A DNA stretch of 64,000 nucleotides, from NCBI GenBank assembly GCA_001657315.1, contig LYSV01000005.1, positions 47,926 to 111,925 on the forward strand. The letters run 5' to 3'. Of this stretch, positions 45,749-55,259 are shown piece by piece. The position numbers were made by a program, and so were the translations under genes. Source of the DNA: Flammeovirgaceae bacterium BBD 1991-12 (lineage in GTDB: Bacteria > Bacteroidota > Bacteroidia > Cytophagales > Cyclobacteriaceae). Each line of letters opens with the position of its first letter. Positions within the stretch are counted from its first letter, which is position 1. Under the pieces are notes generated by a model that saw only the letters and a list, made by a program, of their open reading frames with translations, ran no database searches and was not told where the DNA came from.

Positions 45749-45756
45749 CAAAGGTA
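45749..45756 (-). promoter_or_regulatory. -7 element of the sucA operon promoter
   Basis: TACCTTTG on the minus strand is an exact TAnnTTTG match, placing the start near 45742 and a leader of about 20 nt. No good TTTG was found at the -33 spacing, so it is a partial promoter match. Confidence 0.5.
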
Positions 45757-46060
45757 GAGAACAAAAGTTCAATATTAAAATTGAATAATCGCATAATCGA
45801 ATTTTAAGATTTTAATGCATATGAATAATGGCCGGACCAATATCTTAATCATAGTCTGACATGTGCTATATGTGCTCATATTGCTCAATAATGATGTACT
45901 TCATAGCCCTGAGGTCCATAACATGGCAGCATTTGTTTAGGCCCATCTGAATAGGGAACTAAGTGTCAAATCTCAGAATATCTGCCATCCATCTGCAGGT
46001 GGGCAATACCCATACGACCAGCATTAGCCAACTGCCAGTAAAAAAACTGAGATACTGTGT
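45757..46060. other. Intergenic region without recognised content
   Basis: About 300 bp between the sucA promoter and the rpsP promoter, AT-rich near sucA. No ORF with a recognisable product, no tRNA, and no clear hairpin with a T-run was seen. Confidence 0.5.
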
Positions 46061-46087
46061 TTGGTATGCCAAAAAAGTTTACCTTTG
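46061..46087 (+). promoter_or_regulatory. Promoter of the rpsP operon
   Basis: TACCTTTG (46080-46087) exactly matches the -7 consensus and is identical to that of rplU. TTTG at 46061-46064 is 15 bp upstream, shorter than the usual 19, so the -33 element is uncertain. The leader to rpsP would be about 53 nt. Confidence 0.6.
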
Positions 46088-46146
46088 CGCCTCATTTAAA
46101 AATCAGCGGACGAGATCCGCACCATTTTAAAGTATACATTAGTTAA

Positions 46147-47082
46147 ATGGCAGTTAAAATCAGATTAGCCCGAAGAGGCAGAAAAAAGAGAGCATTGTAC
46201 GATGTAGTCGTAGCAGATGCCCGTGCACCACGAGATGGTCGATTCATTGAAAAGATCGGAAGATACAATCCGAACACTGATCCGGCAACGATAGAGCTGG
46301 ATGACGCCAGAGCATTTGATTGGGTAATGAAAGGAGCCCAACCTACCGATACCGTAAGAGCCATGTTGTCTTACAGGGGTATCATGTTGAAAAAACACCT
46401 GCAGGTAGGTGTAAACAAGGGTGCCATTACTCAGGAAGAAGCAGACAAGAAATTTGAAGCCTGGTTGGCTGAAAAAGAGAGCAAGATCCAGGCGAAACGC
46501 GATAAGCTGGCTAAGGAGGCTGCTTCGAGCGCCAAGGCCAGGCATGAGGCTGAGGCAAAGGTAAAAGAAGCAAGAGCTGAAGCGTTGAAGAAAAAAGCGG
46601 ATGAAGCATCCGGAGCTGTTGCCGAGGCTGAAGCCACTCAGGAACCTGCAGAAGAAGCGGTAGCTGAAGTAGCGGAAGAAAGTCAGGAACAGGTCGTAGA
46701 GGCTCAGGCAGAAGAGGCCCCTGCAGAGGAACCTCAGGTAGAGGCGTCAACAGAAGAACCTGAAGCTGAGGCAGTAGCTGAAGCACCAGCAGCAGAAGAA
46801 ACTCCTGCTGAAGAACCTGAGGCGAAAGCCGGGGAGGCCCAGGTAGAAGAAGCTCCTGCTGATGAAGCTGCACCAGCAGAGAATAAGGAAGCTGAAGAAG
46901 CTCCGGCAGCGGCTGAGGCAGAAGTAAAAGAAGAAGCGGAAGCGAAGCCTGAGGTAGAAGAGGCTAAGGAGGAAGCCCCTGCAGAGGAACCTAAGGCTGA
47001 AGCGGCAGCACCTGAGGCAGAGGCCAGGGAAGAAACTGCCGACGAGGAACCTGCTGAGAAGGAAGAGAAGAAAGAAGAATAG
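46147..47082 (+). CDS. rpsP: 30S ribosomal protein S16 with a very long Ala/Glu-rich tail
   Basis: S16 of the small ribosomal subunit. Residues 1 to about 85 are a complete S16 ([43 protein letters not shown]). After a conserved extension (about 86-110) comes a charged helix-like stretch (about 110-155, [19 protein letters not shown]). Then about 155 residues made almost only of Ala, Glu, Pro, Val and Lys, with a net acidic charge. The total of 311 residues is far above the usual 80-190. The frame is uninterrupted to its stop, 3 bp before rimM. The tail is probably disordered and surface-exposed on the ribosome. Confidence 0.95.
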   Translation: MAVKIRLARRGRKKRALYDVVVADARAPRDGRFIEKIGRYNPNTDPATIELDDARAFDWVMKGAQPTDTVRAMLSYRGIMLKKHLQVGVNKGAITQEEADKKFEAWLAEKESKIQAKRDKLAKEAASSAKARHEAEAKVKEARAEALKKKADEASGAVAEAEATQEPAEEAVAEVAEESQEQVVEAQAEEAPAEEPQVEASTEEPEAEAVAEAPAAEETPAEEPEAKAGEAQVEEAPADEAAPAENKEAEEAPAAAEAEVKEEAEAKPEVEEAKEEAPAEEPKAEAAAPEAEAREETADEEPAEKEEKKEE

Positions 47083-47085
47083 CGT

Positions 47086-47610
47086 ATGAATATTGATGAA
47101 TGTTTCCAGCTTGGTTACGTCATCAAAACGCATGGGCTAAAAGGTGAAGTCAGCATTTTTCTGGATGTTGACGAGCCTTCAGAATATACGGATCTGGGAT
47201 CAGTTTTTGTAGAGATCAATCAAAAGCTGGTCCCTTTTTTTATTGAATCCATTCAACTCAGGGGGAATAAGGCCCTTGTAAAATTTGAAGATGTGGATTC
47301 GCTGGAACAGGCGGGTGAGTTACAGTCCAAAAGTCTGTACCTGCCACTGACAGCATTGCCGGATCTTGCAGAGGGCCAGTTCTATTATCATGAGATTGTG
47401 GGTTATGGCATCAGGACAAAGGAGCATGGACTTATTGGACAGGTCAAGGAAGTGTATACCTCCGGCCTGCAGGATCTTATGGCAGTAGAATACAAAGAGC
47501 GTGAGATCCTTATTCCTGTAGCTGACGAGATCATAAAAAAGATAGATCGTGATCAAAAGGTACTGGATGTCACACTGCCTGATGGTCTGCTTGAAATTTA
47601 TCTGGATTGA
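47086..47610 (+). CDS. rimM: 16S rRNA processing protein RimM
   Basis: Assembly factor for the 30S head, 174 residues, which binds S19 and helps mature 16S rRNA. The N-terminal RimM domain begins FQLGYVIKTHGLKGEVSIF, and a PRC-barrel domain (about 95-170: FYYHEIVGYGI; EILIPVADEIIKKID) follows. It is 3 bp after rpsP and 3 bp before trmD, the conserved rpsP-rimM-trmD order. Confidence 0.96.
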   Translation: MNIDECFQLGYVIKTHGLKGEVSIFLDVDEPSEYTDLGSVFVEINQKLVPFFIESIQLRGNKALVKFEDVDSLEQAGELQSKSLYLPLTALPDLAEGQFYYHEIVGYGIRTKEHGLIGQVKEVYTSGLQDLMAVEYKEREILIPVADEIIKKIDRDQKVLDVTLPDGLLEIYLD

Positions 47611-47613
47611 CCT

Positions 47614-48294
47614 ATGAGGATTGACATTATTACATGCCTGCCACGTCTGCTGGAAGGACCGTTCTCAGATTCAATTCTGAAAAGAGCGCAGAACAAGGGC
47701 CTTGTGGAAGTACATGTTCACGATCTCAGAGCCTATTCCACAGACAAACACAAAAGAGTAGATGACTACGCCTACGGCGGGGGAGCGGGTATGGTATTAA
47801 TGGTAGAGCCCATTGTGAGGTGCATACGCGCTCTGCAGGAGGACCGGGAGTATGATGAGATCATCTATACCAGCCCTGATGGCAAGCCACTCACCCAATC
47901 TGTAGCCAATGAGTTGTCCATAAAAAAGAACCTGCTTATTCTTTGCGGTCATTATAAAGGCGTGGATGAAAGGGTACGTGAGCATTTTATAACCCGTGAG
48001 GTGAGCATTGGCGATTATGTGCTTTCGGGAGGTGAACTCGCCGCAGCCGTCATAGCTGATGCGGTGATCCGGCTGATACCCGGTGTGCTTTCGGATGAGA
48101 CTTCCGCGCTTACGGACTCCTTTCAGGATGGATTGGTGGCCCCGCCTGTATATACCCGACCAGCCGAATTTGAGGGTCATAAAGTGCCGGAGGTACTGCT
48201 GTCCGGTCATGAAAAGAATATCGAAAAATGGCGCTTTGAACAATCCGTGCAGAGGACGAACAAAAGAAGGCCCGGCCTGCTGGGGGACGACTGA
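47614..48294 (+). CDS. trmD: tRNA (guanine-N1-)-methyltransferase
   Basis: Makes m1G37 in tRNAs with G36, using S-adenosylmethionine and a trefoil-knot SPOUT fold; 226 residues. Motifs: [17 protein letters not shown] at the start, [25 protein letters not shown] and [13 protein letters not shown] around the knot. Third gene of the rpsP operon. rplS, often next in other bacteria, is not present downstream. Confidence 0.97.
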   Translation: MRIDIITCLPRLLEGPFSDSILKRAQNKGLVEVHVHDLRAYSTDKHKRVDDYAYGGGAGMVLMVEPIVRCIRALQEDREYDEIIYTSPDGKPLTQSVANELSIKKNLLILCGHYKGVDERVREHFITREVSIGDYVLSGGELAAAVIADAVIRLIPGVLSDETSALTDSFQDGLVAPPVYTRPAEFEGHKVPEVLLSGHEKNIEKWRFEQSVQRTNKRRPGLLGDD

Positions 48295-48506
48295 TCTCAT
48301 TCTAATTTGCAAAACTTTATACCTCATTGACAGCAGGTGCAATACCTCCCGCCTTTCTGAAATGTTGAATTACCCTCACCAGACATTTTGAAAGCAGGTA
48401 AGTAGAAATAGAAGTTGTTGAATATCCGTAAGCAACAATCAGAAGACAACGGCCAACAAACTTCCAATTATTTGCTATTTTCGCCCATCATATTTTTTAA
48501 GACCCC

Positions 48507-51485
48507 ATGGTTAAAATGGATTTTCAAAAATTAAACAATATAGGAGGTTGGTCATTGTTCGGCTTCTCGACATTGGTATACCTGCTTACGGTAGAAGAAA
48601 CAGCAAGCTATTGGGACTGTGGTGAATTCATAGCCGTATCCTACAAACTAATGGTGCCCCACCCTCCTGGAGCTCCGTTTTTTCTGTTGCTGGGCCGGAT
48701 ATTTTCCTTTCTTGCTTTCGGAGATGTAACCCAGGTGGCATTCTGGATCAATATGATTAGTGTGCTGGCCAGTGGTTTTACCATATTGTTTCTCTTCTGG
48801 ACCATATCCATGTTTGCCAGAAAAATATTAAAGATCCGGCCGGGTGATGAGATTTCCAATACCAATACATGGCTGATCATGGGGGCAAGTGCCATAGGGT
48901 CGCTGGTATATACTTTTTCAGATTCTTTCTGGTTCTCCGCCGTGGAGGGTGAGGTATATGCCATGTCTTCCTTTTTCACGGCCTTCGTAGTCTGGGCCAT
49001 TCTGAAATGGGACCTTATGGAAGACGAAAGCAGGGCCAACCGGTGGCTGATCCTTATCGCCTACATGATGGGATTGTCCATAGGGGTACACCTTCTGAAC
49101 CTTGTCACTATACCCGCACTGGGGCTTATTTATTATTTCAAGAAGTACAAAAATCCGGGGATCTGGGGAATCGTGGCCACTATGCTGGTCAGTGGTTTTA
49201 TCATTGTCTTTGTGAACAACATCATTATCCCGGGCTTTCCTACCATAGCCGGCCATTTTGAAATATTCTTTGTCAATACATTAGGGCTGTTTTTCGGCTC
49301 AGGAGCTTTGTTCTTCGGAAGCCTTATCGTAGCAGCACTGATCTGGGGGATCCTTTACTCGATCAAACACCAGAAGGAAATACTGAACACTGCCTTGCTG
49401 GGTACGGCATTTATTCTCATCGGCTACAGTTCCTATACTCTTGTCTTGATCCGGTCTCAGTATAATCCTCCTATAGATCAGAATAATCCTGAGGATGTCA
49501 TGTCCTTTGTCAAATATCTTAAAAGGGAGCAATATGGAAGCAGGCCGCTGTTTCACGGACAGTACTTCACAGCCCAGCCTATTGGCACCAAAGAAGGCGC
49601 TCCGGAATATGTGAAGGGAGAAGATAAATATGAAGTGACAAAAAGAAGCTTTTCCTATGAGTATGATCCCGCCCATACCACCTTTTTACCCAGGATGTAC
49701 AGCAGTGATGCGCGGCATGTAAAGCGCTACCGCGAGGTTACCAATCTCCGGGAAGGGGAAAAACCTTCCTTTTCCGATAATATCGGCTTTATGCTGAAAC
49801 ATCAGATGGGCTGGATGTATATGCGCTACTTCCTGTTCAATTTTGCAGGGAGAGAAAGCGATGTTCAGGATGCCAGCTGGCTGAGCCCACTTGAAGCACT
49901 TAAGGATGTCCCTGAGTCGGTAGCGAACAACCGGGGAAGGAACAATTACTTCATGATCCCGCTACTACTGGGACTTATCGGCCTTATCTTCCATTATCAG
50001 AAAGATAAGCGGAACTTTGCTGTTGTGGCCATGCTCTTCTTCCTTACCGGTCTGGCGCTGATCATTTATCTGAATTCACCACCCATTGAGCCCCGGGAGA
50101 GGGATTACATTTATGCAGGGTCGTATTATGCCTTTGCCATATGGGTAGGCTTTGCGGTACTGGCTTTGGCGGAACTGCTGGGCAAATTCCTGTCCCAAAA
50201 GACCGCAGTCATGGTTTCTTCGGCACTTTGTCTGGCAGCTCCGGCTATCATGGCCCAGCAGAACTGGGACGATCATGATCGTTCGGACCGATTCTTTTCC
50301 GTGGATTCTGCAAAGAACTTTCTGGCTTCCTGTGCCCCCAATGCCGTATTGTATACAGGCGGAGACAACGATACTTTCCCATTGTGGTATTCGCAGGATG
50401 TAGAAGGCTTCCGTACCGATATGCGTGTAATCGTATTGAGCTACTACAACACCGACTGGTATATAGAGCAAATGATGCGTAGTGTCTATGAATCAGAAGC
50501 CTTGCCCTACACGCTTACCCTGGAGAACTATCGTCAGGGAGGGCCGAATGACTATCTTCCCTTTGAAGATCTGGGCCTGAAAAGTATTGATGTAAAGCAG
50601 TATCTGCAACTTTTAAAAAATGATGACAAAAGGCTGAAGTACCCTACCTCGCAGGATGTGAATATGCTGCCGAGCCGGACACTTACACTAAATGTAGATA
50701 AGGATAAGGTACGCAGGCTGGGAATTATACCTGAAGGTATGGATAGCCTGATCGTCGACAGGATGGTCCTGCAGATGAAACGAGGAAAAAATGGCCTGGA
50801 AAAGAAGGACCTGGCTATTCTCGATAACATTGCTACAGCTGACTGGGAACGTCCCATTTACATCAACAATACCTCAATGCAGCAGATCAGCTATGATTTG
50901 TCACCTTATGCCATTCAGGAAGGAAATGCGTTCAGAATATTGCCGATACGGAATCCAGATCCGAGAAAAGATTTCGTAAATACCGATAAGATGTTCGACA
51001 ATGTAATGAACAACTTTCACTTTCGTGAACTGGATAACCCAAATACATACTACAATCAGGACTATCGCAACTTCGTGCAGAATCATCGTAGCAGCATGAA
51101 TACGCTGGCATCATCGTTACTGGACCAGGGAGATAAGGAACAGGCCAGAAAGGTCCTGCTAAGAAGTCTGGAAGCCATGCCGGATAAGGCTGTGTCATAT
51201 GATCTCACCAACAGCTCAATGGTGGAGATGCTTTTTCAGGTGGACGAAGATGACAAAGCCCTGGAGATCTCACAAACCATGGGTGACAGGGCGCTGGAAA
51301 TGGTAACGTACCTGGTGAACGAAAAGGGAAATATGGGGCTGGAACTTCAAATGAATTTGTTTATCCTGGGAGAGTTACAGCGTAGCCTTAATGCCAATGG
51401 CCATGAGGATGTGGCAAAGAAATTTGAAGAGGCTTATAATCAGGCACTGGGGCAACTCCAAATGATCAACCGGGGAACACTGTAG
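48507..51485 (+). CDS. DUF2723 membrane protein (GT-C-like, TMEM260-related)
   Basis: A 992-residue inner-membrane protein. Residues about 10-520 hold roughly ten to twelve transmembrane helices. ETASYWDCGEF near residue 30 and MVPHPPGAPFFLLLGR match the DUF2723 signature, with the acidic residues expected in the first periplasmic loop of GT-C glycosyltransferases. The C-terminal part (about 560-990) is soluble and ends in TPR-like helices. The human relative TMEM260 is an O-mannosyltransferase, so a role in glycosylating exported proteins is likely, by inference. A second possible start lies at 48516. Confidence 0.88.
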   Translation: MVKMDFQKLNNIGGWSLFGFSTLVYLLTVEETASYWDCGEFIAVSYKLMVPHPPGAPFFLLLGRIFSFLAFGDVTQVAFWINMISVLASGFTILFLFWTISMFARKILKIRPGDEISNTNTWLIMGASAIGSLVYTFSDSFWFSAVEGEVYAMSSFFTAFVVWAILKWDLMEDESRANRWLILIAYMMGLSIGVHLLNLVTIPALGLIYYFKKYKNPGIWGIVATMLVSGFIIVFVNNIIIPGFPTIAGHFEIFFVNTLGLFFGSGALFFGSLIVAALIWGILYSIKHQKEILNTALLGTAFILIGYSSYTLVLIRSQYNPPIDQNNPEDVMSFVKYLKREQYGSRPLFHGQYFTAQPIGTKEGAPEYVKGEDKYEVTKRSFSYEYDPAHTTFLPRMYSSDARHVKRYREVTNLREGEKPSFSDNIGFMLKHQMGWMYMRYFLFNFAGRESDVQDASWLSPLEALKDVPESVANNRGRNNYFMIPLLLGLIGLIFHYQKDKRNFAVVAMLFFLTGLALIIYLNSPPIEPRERDYIYAGSYYAFAIWVGFAVLALAELLGKFLSQKTAVMVSSALCLAAPAIMAQQNWDDHDRSDRFFSVDSAKNFLASCAPNAVLYTGGDNDTFPLWYSQDVEGFRTDMRVIVLSYYNTDWYIEQMMRSVYESEALPYTLTLENYRQGGPNDYLPFEDLGLKSIDVKQYLQLLKNDDKRLKYPTSQDVNMLPSRTLTLNVDKDKVRRLGIIPEGMDSLIVDRMVLQMKRGKNGLEKKDLAILDNIATADWERPIYINNTSMQQISYDLSPYAIQEGNAFRILPIRNPDPRKDFVNTDKMFDNVMNNFHFRELDNPNTYYNQDYRNFVQNHRSSMNTLASSLLDQGDKEQARKVLLRSLEAMPDKAVSYDLTNSSMVEMLFQVDEDDKALEISQTMGDRALEMVTYLVNEKGNMGLELQMNLFILGELQRSLNANGHEDVAKKFEEAYNQALGQLQMINRGTL

Positions 51486-51490
51486 TGTGG

Positions 51491-51566
51491 GGTTATTAAG
51501 TTACTGAGTTATTGGTTAATAACTACTCAATAACCTAATAACCAATAACTCAGTAACTTAATAACC
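51491..51566. repeat. GTTATTGAG-type inverted repeat, copy 2 (28-bp perfect arms)
   Basis: Bases 51491-51518 and 51539-51566 are perfect reverse complements (28 bp) around a 20-nt loop. It exactly fills the gap between two convergent genes (5 bp after one stop, 3 bp before the other). It has no T-run, but such a stem could block exonucleases or transcription. Confidence 0.85.
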
Positions 51567-51568
51567 GA

Positions 51569-52066
51569 TCACGCTGTGATCACATCCGAAAGCTCCATTT
51601 TCTTGTTTCTAAGGTCCAGGCCTCCTTCCAGAATGGACTTCAGGTTGACCAGGTAAAAGATCCACCCTTTTGAATCCCCCACAAAATGCTTGAGACGGGT
51701 TGTCTCATCCGTGGGCAGATCGCTTTCAATTAATTCTACGATCGTTTCATTGGATTCAGTATAGATCTGAATGGTGACAGGGCAGCCCATGGAGAATGTG
51801 AAGCTGAAGATCCTTCCATCGGCCTTGAGTACTTTTCCCTTTTCTACCACTGAGTCGGGGTAACCGTGCCAGTACCATTCGTAGGTATCCCCTTCTTCTA
51901 TGGCCGAATCCGGGGCGCGTACATTTCCATCCTGATCCTTGAATACGGCATTTCTTAAAAACCAGCTTTCCAGCCCTTTACGTGTGGCCCATAATTGGTA
52001 AACCGCATCGGTATCCGTTTTGATGTTAACGCGGAGTTTAAACTCACTCCATTGATGTTTTTCCAT
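51569..52066 (-). CDS. SRPBCC/AHSA1-like START-domain protein
   Basis: A 165-residue soluble protein of the START/AHSA1 fold: an N-terminal strand (FKLRVNIKTDTDAVYQLWAT), the segment GLESWFLRNAVF typical of AHSA1 proteins, GDTYEWYWHGYPD, and a long C-terminal helix (SKGWIFYLVNLKSILEGG). Such proteins bind hydrophobic ligands or act as Hsp90 co-factors; the ligand here is unknown. Monocistronic between a repeat element and a palindrome. Confidence 0.85.
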   Translation of the reverse strand: MEKHQWSEFKLRVNIKTDTDAVYQLWATRKGLESWFLRNAVFKDQDGNVRAPDSAIEEGDTYEWYWHGYPDSVVEKGKVLKADGRIFSFTFSMGCPVTIQIYTESNETIVELIESDLPTDETTRLKHFVGDSKGWIFYLVNLKSILEGGLDLRNKKMELSDVITA

Positions 52067-52148
52067 GATCTTTCTTTTTTTGAGCTAATCTATAAAGGTG
52101 AGGCTTACCTCGATTTATCGAAAATTGAGAATTTTCCTACCACTACTC

Positions 52149-52179
52149 AACCTCCTAAGCCTTCAAGGCTTAGGAGGTT
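52149..52179. repeat. 15-bp perfect palindromic unit
   Basis: AACCTCCTAAGCCTT (52149-52163) and AAGGCTTAGGAGGTT (52165-52179) are perfect complements around a single C. No T-run follows. It resembles repetitive extragenic palindromes of Bacteroidota and could end the AraC-regulator transcript or be a mobile repeat. Confidence 0.7.
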
Positions 52180-52233
52180 CAGGGCAGTGTGATATTTAAA
52201 ACACACAAATACCCGATCTTCAAACCATTACTT

Positions 52234-53130
52234 TCACTGTACCGCCTTTCTGAACCTGCCAGGCGAAGACCCTGTGTATTGCCTGAACAGGAGGCTGAAT
52301 GATGAAATACTCTCAAATCCTATCTCATTGCACACTTGCGAGATGGCCATGTCAGTATGGTGTAACAGGTGCTTTGCACGTTCTATGCGTACCTCCGTCA
52401 GGTAATGACGTGGTGTTTTCCCATAAGCCTGTTTGAAAAGTCTCAGAAAATGCTCTGCATTTAGCATGGATATTCCAGCCAAATGATCCAGCTTAACCGG
52501 TTGGCCATAGTTCAGGTCTATCCAGTTTTTGGTCATAGTAAGTCTTTTGTACAGATCGACCCGTGTGGACCGTTTTACTACCTTCAGCTTTGAAGAAACC
52601 TGTATGGCTTCGTGGTTTTCAGATATGATGTACTCCAGCATAGAACGGATGACCATGTCTGCTTTGAGGGCATTGAAGGATGCGCAACTATTGCCCAGCT
52701 CGATCAATAGGGGTAGATATTGCTTTAGACTGGCATTTTCATAATGAACGTGTTCGATCAGTGAGAAGTCATCGATATTTACCTCTGCTGTTTTTGACCG
52801 ATACTCACTAAAAAAGAATTTTTCCAGGACAAGGTCGGAAAGAATGGTATTAAAGTAAAGCAGTGTTACATGTGCCCCGGCTCTTGGAAGTGAAAAGGAC
52901 AGCGTGCTGCCCCTGTTGACCACCAGAAAACCGGTTTCATTTAATGTGATATTCGAGCCATTGACGGTGAATTTACCGGAACCCTCCAGCATAGAAACAA
53001 TACCCAATGCACAGAAACGCTCCGGAAAGCTAATGGGAGCATCGCTTTTACCCAGGAACAGGCAATGATCCTCAAAGACCGGAACATCTTCGGCAGGCAC
53101 TATGTTTTCCGTAAGGTTCCGTAGGATCAT
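52234..53130 (-). CDS. AraC-family transcriptional regulator
   Basis: A 298-residue regulator. Residues about 1-170 form a cupin-like effector domain of unknown ligand (FCALGIVSMLEGSGKFTVNG). Residues about 195-298 are the double helix-turn-helix DNA-binding domain: HLAGISMLNAEHFLRLFKQ-type recognition in the first, and ISQVCNEIGFESISSFSLLF then RQYTGSSPGRFRK in the second. Possible targets include the SulP transporter 108 bp upstream, but this is guesswork. Confidence 0.93.
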   Translation of the reverse strand: MILRNLTENIVPAEDVPVFEDHCLFLGKSDAPISFPERFCALGIVSMLEGSGKFTVNGSNITLNETGFLVVNRGSTLSFSLPRAGAHVTLLYFNTILSDLVLEKFFFSEYRSKTAEVNIDDFSLIEHVHYENASLKQYLPLLIELGNSCASFNALKADMVIRSMLEYIISENHEAIQVSSKLKVVKRSTRVDLYKRLTMTKNWIDLNYGQPVKLDHLAGISMLNAEHFLRLFKQAYGKTPRHYLTEVRIERAKHLLHHTDMAISQVCNEIGFESISSFSLLFRQYTGSSPGRFRKAVQ

Positions 53131-53238
53131 GATAAATACAATAGGATCAGTTCCAGGGTCAATGTAGTCTTTTTACCCATTCTCTGCGGCGTTTTGATAA
53201 GCTATTGGGATTATTGGAAATGAAAATGATATCCTGCC

Positions 53239-55008
53239 TCACAGCCTGCTTGTTTTTAGTTGGGGTTGACCATTTGCCGGTTTAAATTTCGGACATTCCG
53301 TAAACAATTGTTCTTTGCAACTCTCACATATATCATGATCCAGCTTCTCGAATATTCGGTTTACCGCTTCCTCTTTATTGGCAAAAATGAACAGATCCCC
53401 TATTTCACCCCAGTAATTCCCCTTTTGGAGGTATTCTCTTGATCTAAGCTTAAAGCCACAAAAATAGATCTGCTTGCCATGACGCCGCCACCGGCTCACC
53501 TCCGATACGAGGAACTCAGCCCCCGAGGTGTCGATCAGATTGATATTGTTGGCTACCAGCAGCAGGTTTTTTTCCTTCCTGTGGTAAAGTTCATCCATTT
53601 TTTCACTCACAGATTCCGTGGCGCCAAAGAACAATGAGCCTTCTATTCTGTAGATCATTAACTGTGGGCAGGTAGTCAGGTGGTATTTCCTTGCATTAAG
53701 GAACGTTCTTTGCCGGCTGGCATTGGATACAGGCGAAAGTTCTACAAATCTTGGACGGGAGGTTCGGTTCAGGTAGAATATCAGGGAGAAGATCACGCCG
53801 AGATAGATGGCGTATTCCAGTTCGAGTACCAGTGTGGCGATCAACGTGATCAGAAGTACGGAGGATTCACGCTTGCTGGTACGAATAATCTTACGAATAT
53901 GATGAAAATCTATCAGATTAAAGGCTACCAGCAGGATAATGCCACTCATAGCCGGAATAGGCAGCCAGGCAGCCAGCGGGGATACAAACAAGACCACGAT
54001 TACCAGTAGCAGGCCAGCAAAGACAGAGGATACTGGCGTAACAGCGCCAGCCTCATAGTTCACCGCAGAACGGGTAAACGAACCCGAACCTGCGTAGCAC
54101 GAGAAAAAGCTGCCTACAATATTGGCAAGGCCCTGTCCTACGAATTCCTGATTGCCACTCACCCGTTGTTCCGACCTGGTTGCAATTGACCGGGCCACGG
54201 CTACCGCCCCTATTAATCCAAGCAGTGCAATGGCAAAAGCATTGGGAAAAAGATCCTGCCACAGCGAAACATCCGGTATGGGAACCGTGAAACCCGGAAG
54301 ACCTTTTGGAAGCTCGCCCACGGTATCGATGTTATGTCCATCCCCTACGAAGTACGAGATCAGGCTACCCAAAACCATAGCTATAGCCATGTTGGGTATC
54401 ATTTTATGTATCTTTTTGATAAAGATCGCCAGGAGAAGGGTAGATGCTCCAACGGTAAGCACATAAGCGTTTGTCTCGTCAATATGGTAGATTATCTCAT
54501 ACCAGGTTTTGGTAAAGGAAGCACCATGAGTTATGGAAATACCAAAGAAATACTTTAGCTGGTTAGTGGCGATAAGCAGGGCCACTCCGGTAGTAAACCC
54601 GATCACCACCGTATGTGATACAAAGTTCACCAACGCACCCAGCCGTACCAGCCCCAGAATGAGCTGAATGATCCCGACCATTAACGTGATGGTAAAGGCA
54701 ATTTCAACGAATTCCTGCGTCGTAGGTTCGGCATATTGGCTCACAGCTGAAAATACAACAATGGATATAGGCAGGGTAGGCCCCGTGATGAGCTGTCTGC
54801 TGGATCCAAAAAAAGCTGCCACAATAGAGAGAATCATGGCTGTGTACAGTCCGTATACGGGAGGCATTCCTGCAATCATGGCGAAAGCCACCCCCTGCGG
54901 CAAAGCCATAACGGCTACCGTAGCGCCTGCCACCAGATCATTTGTGAGTGTTTTTGAGTTAACCTCACTTATCCAGCTCAGGAAAGGGAATAATTTGTGC
55001 ATCTGCAT
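53239..55008 (-). CDS. SulP-family anion transporter with STAS domain
   Basis: A 589-residue inner-membrane transporter for sulfate, bicarbonate or similar anions. Transmembrane core about 20-415, with the SulP signature LPQGVAFAMIAGMPPVYGLY and FSCYAGSGSFTRSAVN. The cytoplasmic STAS domain (about 445-560) has DTSGAEFLVSEV. The C-terminus carries a Cys-rich segment (HDICESCKEQLFTECPKF) that could bind metal. It stands alone; the anion specificity cannot be told. Confidence 0.93.
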   Translation of the reverse strand: MQMHKLFPFLSWISEVNSKTLTNDLVAGATVAVMALPQGVAFAMIAGMPPVYGLYTAMILSIVAAFFGSSRQLITGPTLPISIVVFSAVSQYAEPTTQEFVEIAFTITLMVGIIQLILGLVRLGALVNFVSHTVVIGFTTGVALLIATNQLKYFFGISITHGASFTKTWYEIIYHIDETNAYVLTVGASTLLLAIFIKKIHKMIPNMAIAMVLGSLISYFVGDGHNIDTVGELPKGLPGFTVPIPDVSLWQDLFPNAFAIALLGLIGAVAVARSIATRSEQRVSGNQEFVGQGLANIVGSFFSCYAGSGSFTRSAVNYEAGAVTPVSSVFAGLLLVIVVLFVSPLAAWLPIPAMSGIILLVAFNLIDFHHIRKIIRTSKRESSVLLITLIATLVLELEYAIYLGVIFSLIFYLNRTSRPRFVELSPVSNASRQRTFLNARKYHLTTCPQLMIYRIEGSLFFGATESVSEKMDELYHRKEKNLLLVANNINLIDTSGAEFLVSEVSRWRRHGKQIYFCGFKLRSREYLQKGNYWGEIGDLFIFANKEEAVNRIFEKLDHDICESCKEQLFTECPKFKPANGQPQLKTSRL

Positions 55009-55259
55009 CCTCGGGGTTTTAATAATATCAGGCTCATTATCCTGTAAACTTCGGGTGATTTACTGCTATCCACAAGTACATTCATATAACTGGTAGCAAG
55101 GAGTTTCAGTATCAAACATGACCTTCTCTTAAATTAGCCTTAAAGTAGTATTTCGGCCAGTATAATATTGTATACTTTTAGATTAATTGATAGCCCCGCG
55201 GCAGAAACAAGAACTGGAATAGTGTCAAATTTTCCAACCGTATTATCTTTCACTTTAAT

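Noticed and set aside
46400..47082. Fusion or frameshift of rpsP with another gene
   Set aside because: The tail is homogeneous in composition, in frame to a single stop 3 bp before rimM, and has no separate domain.
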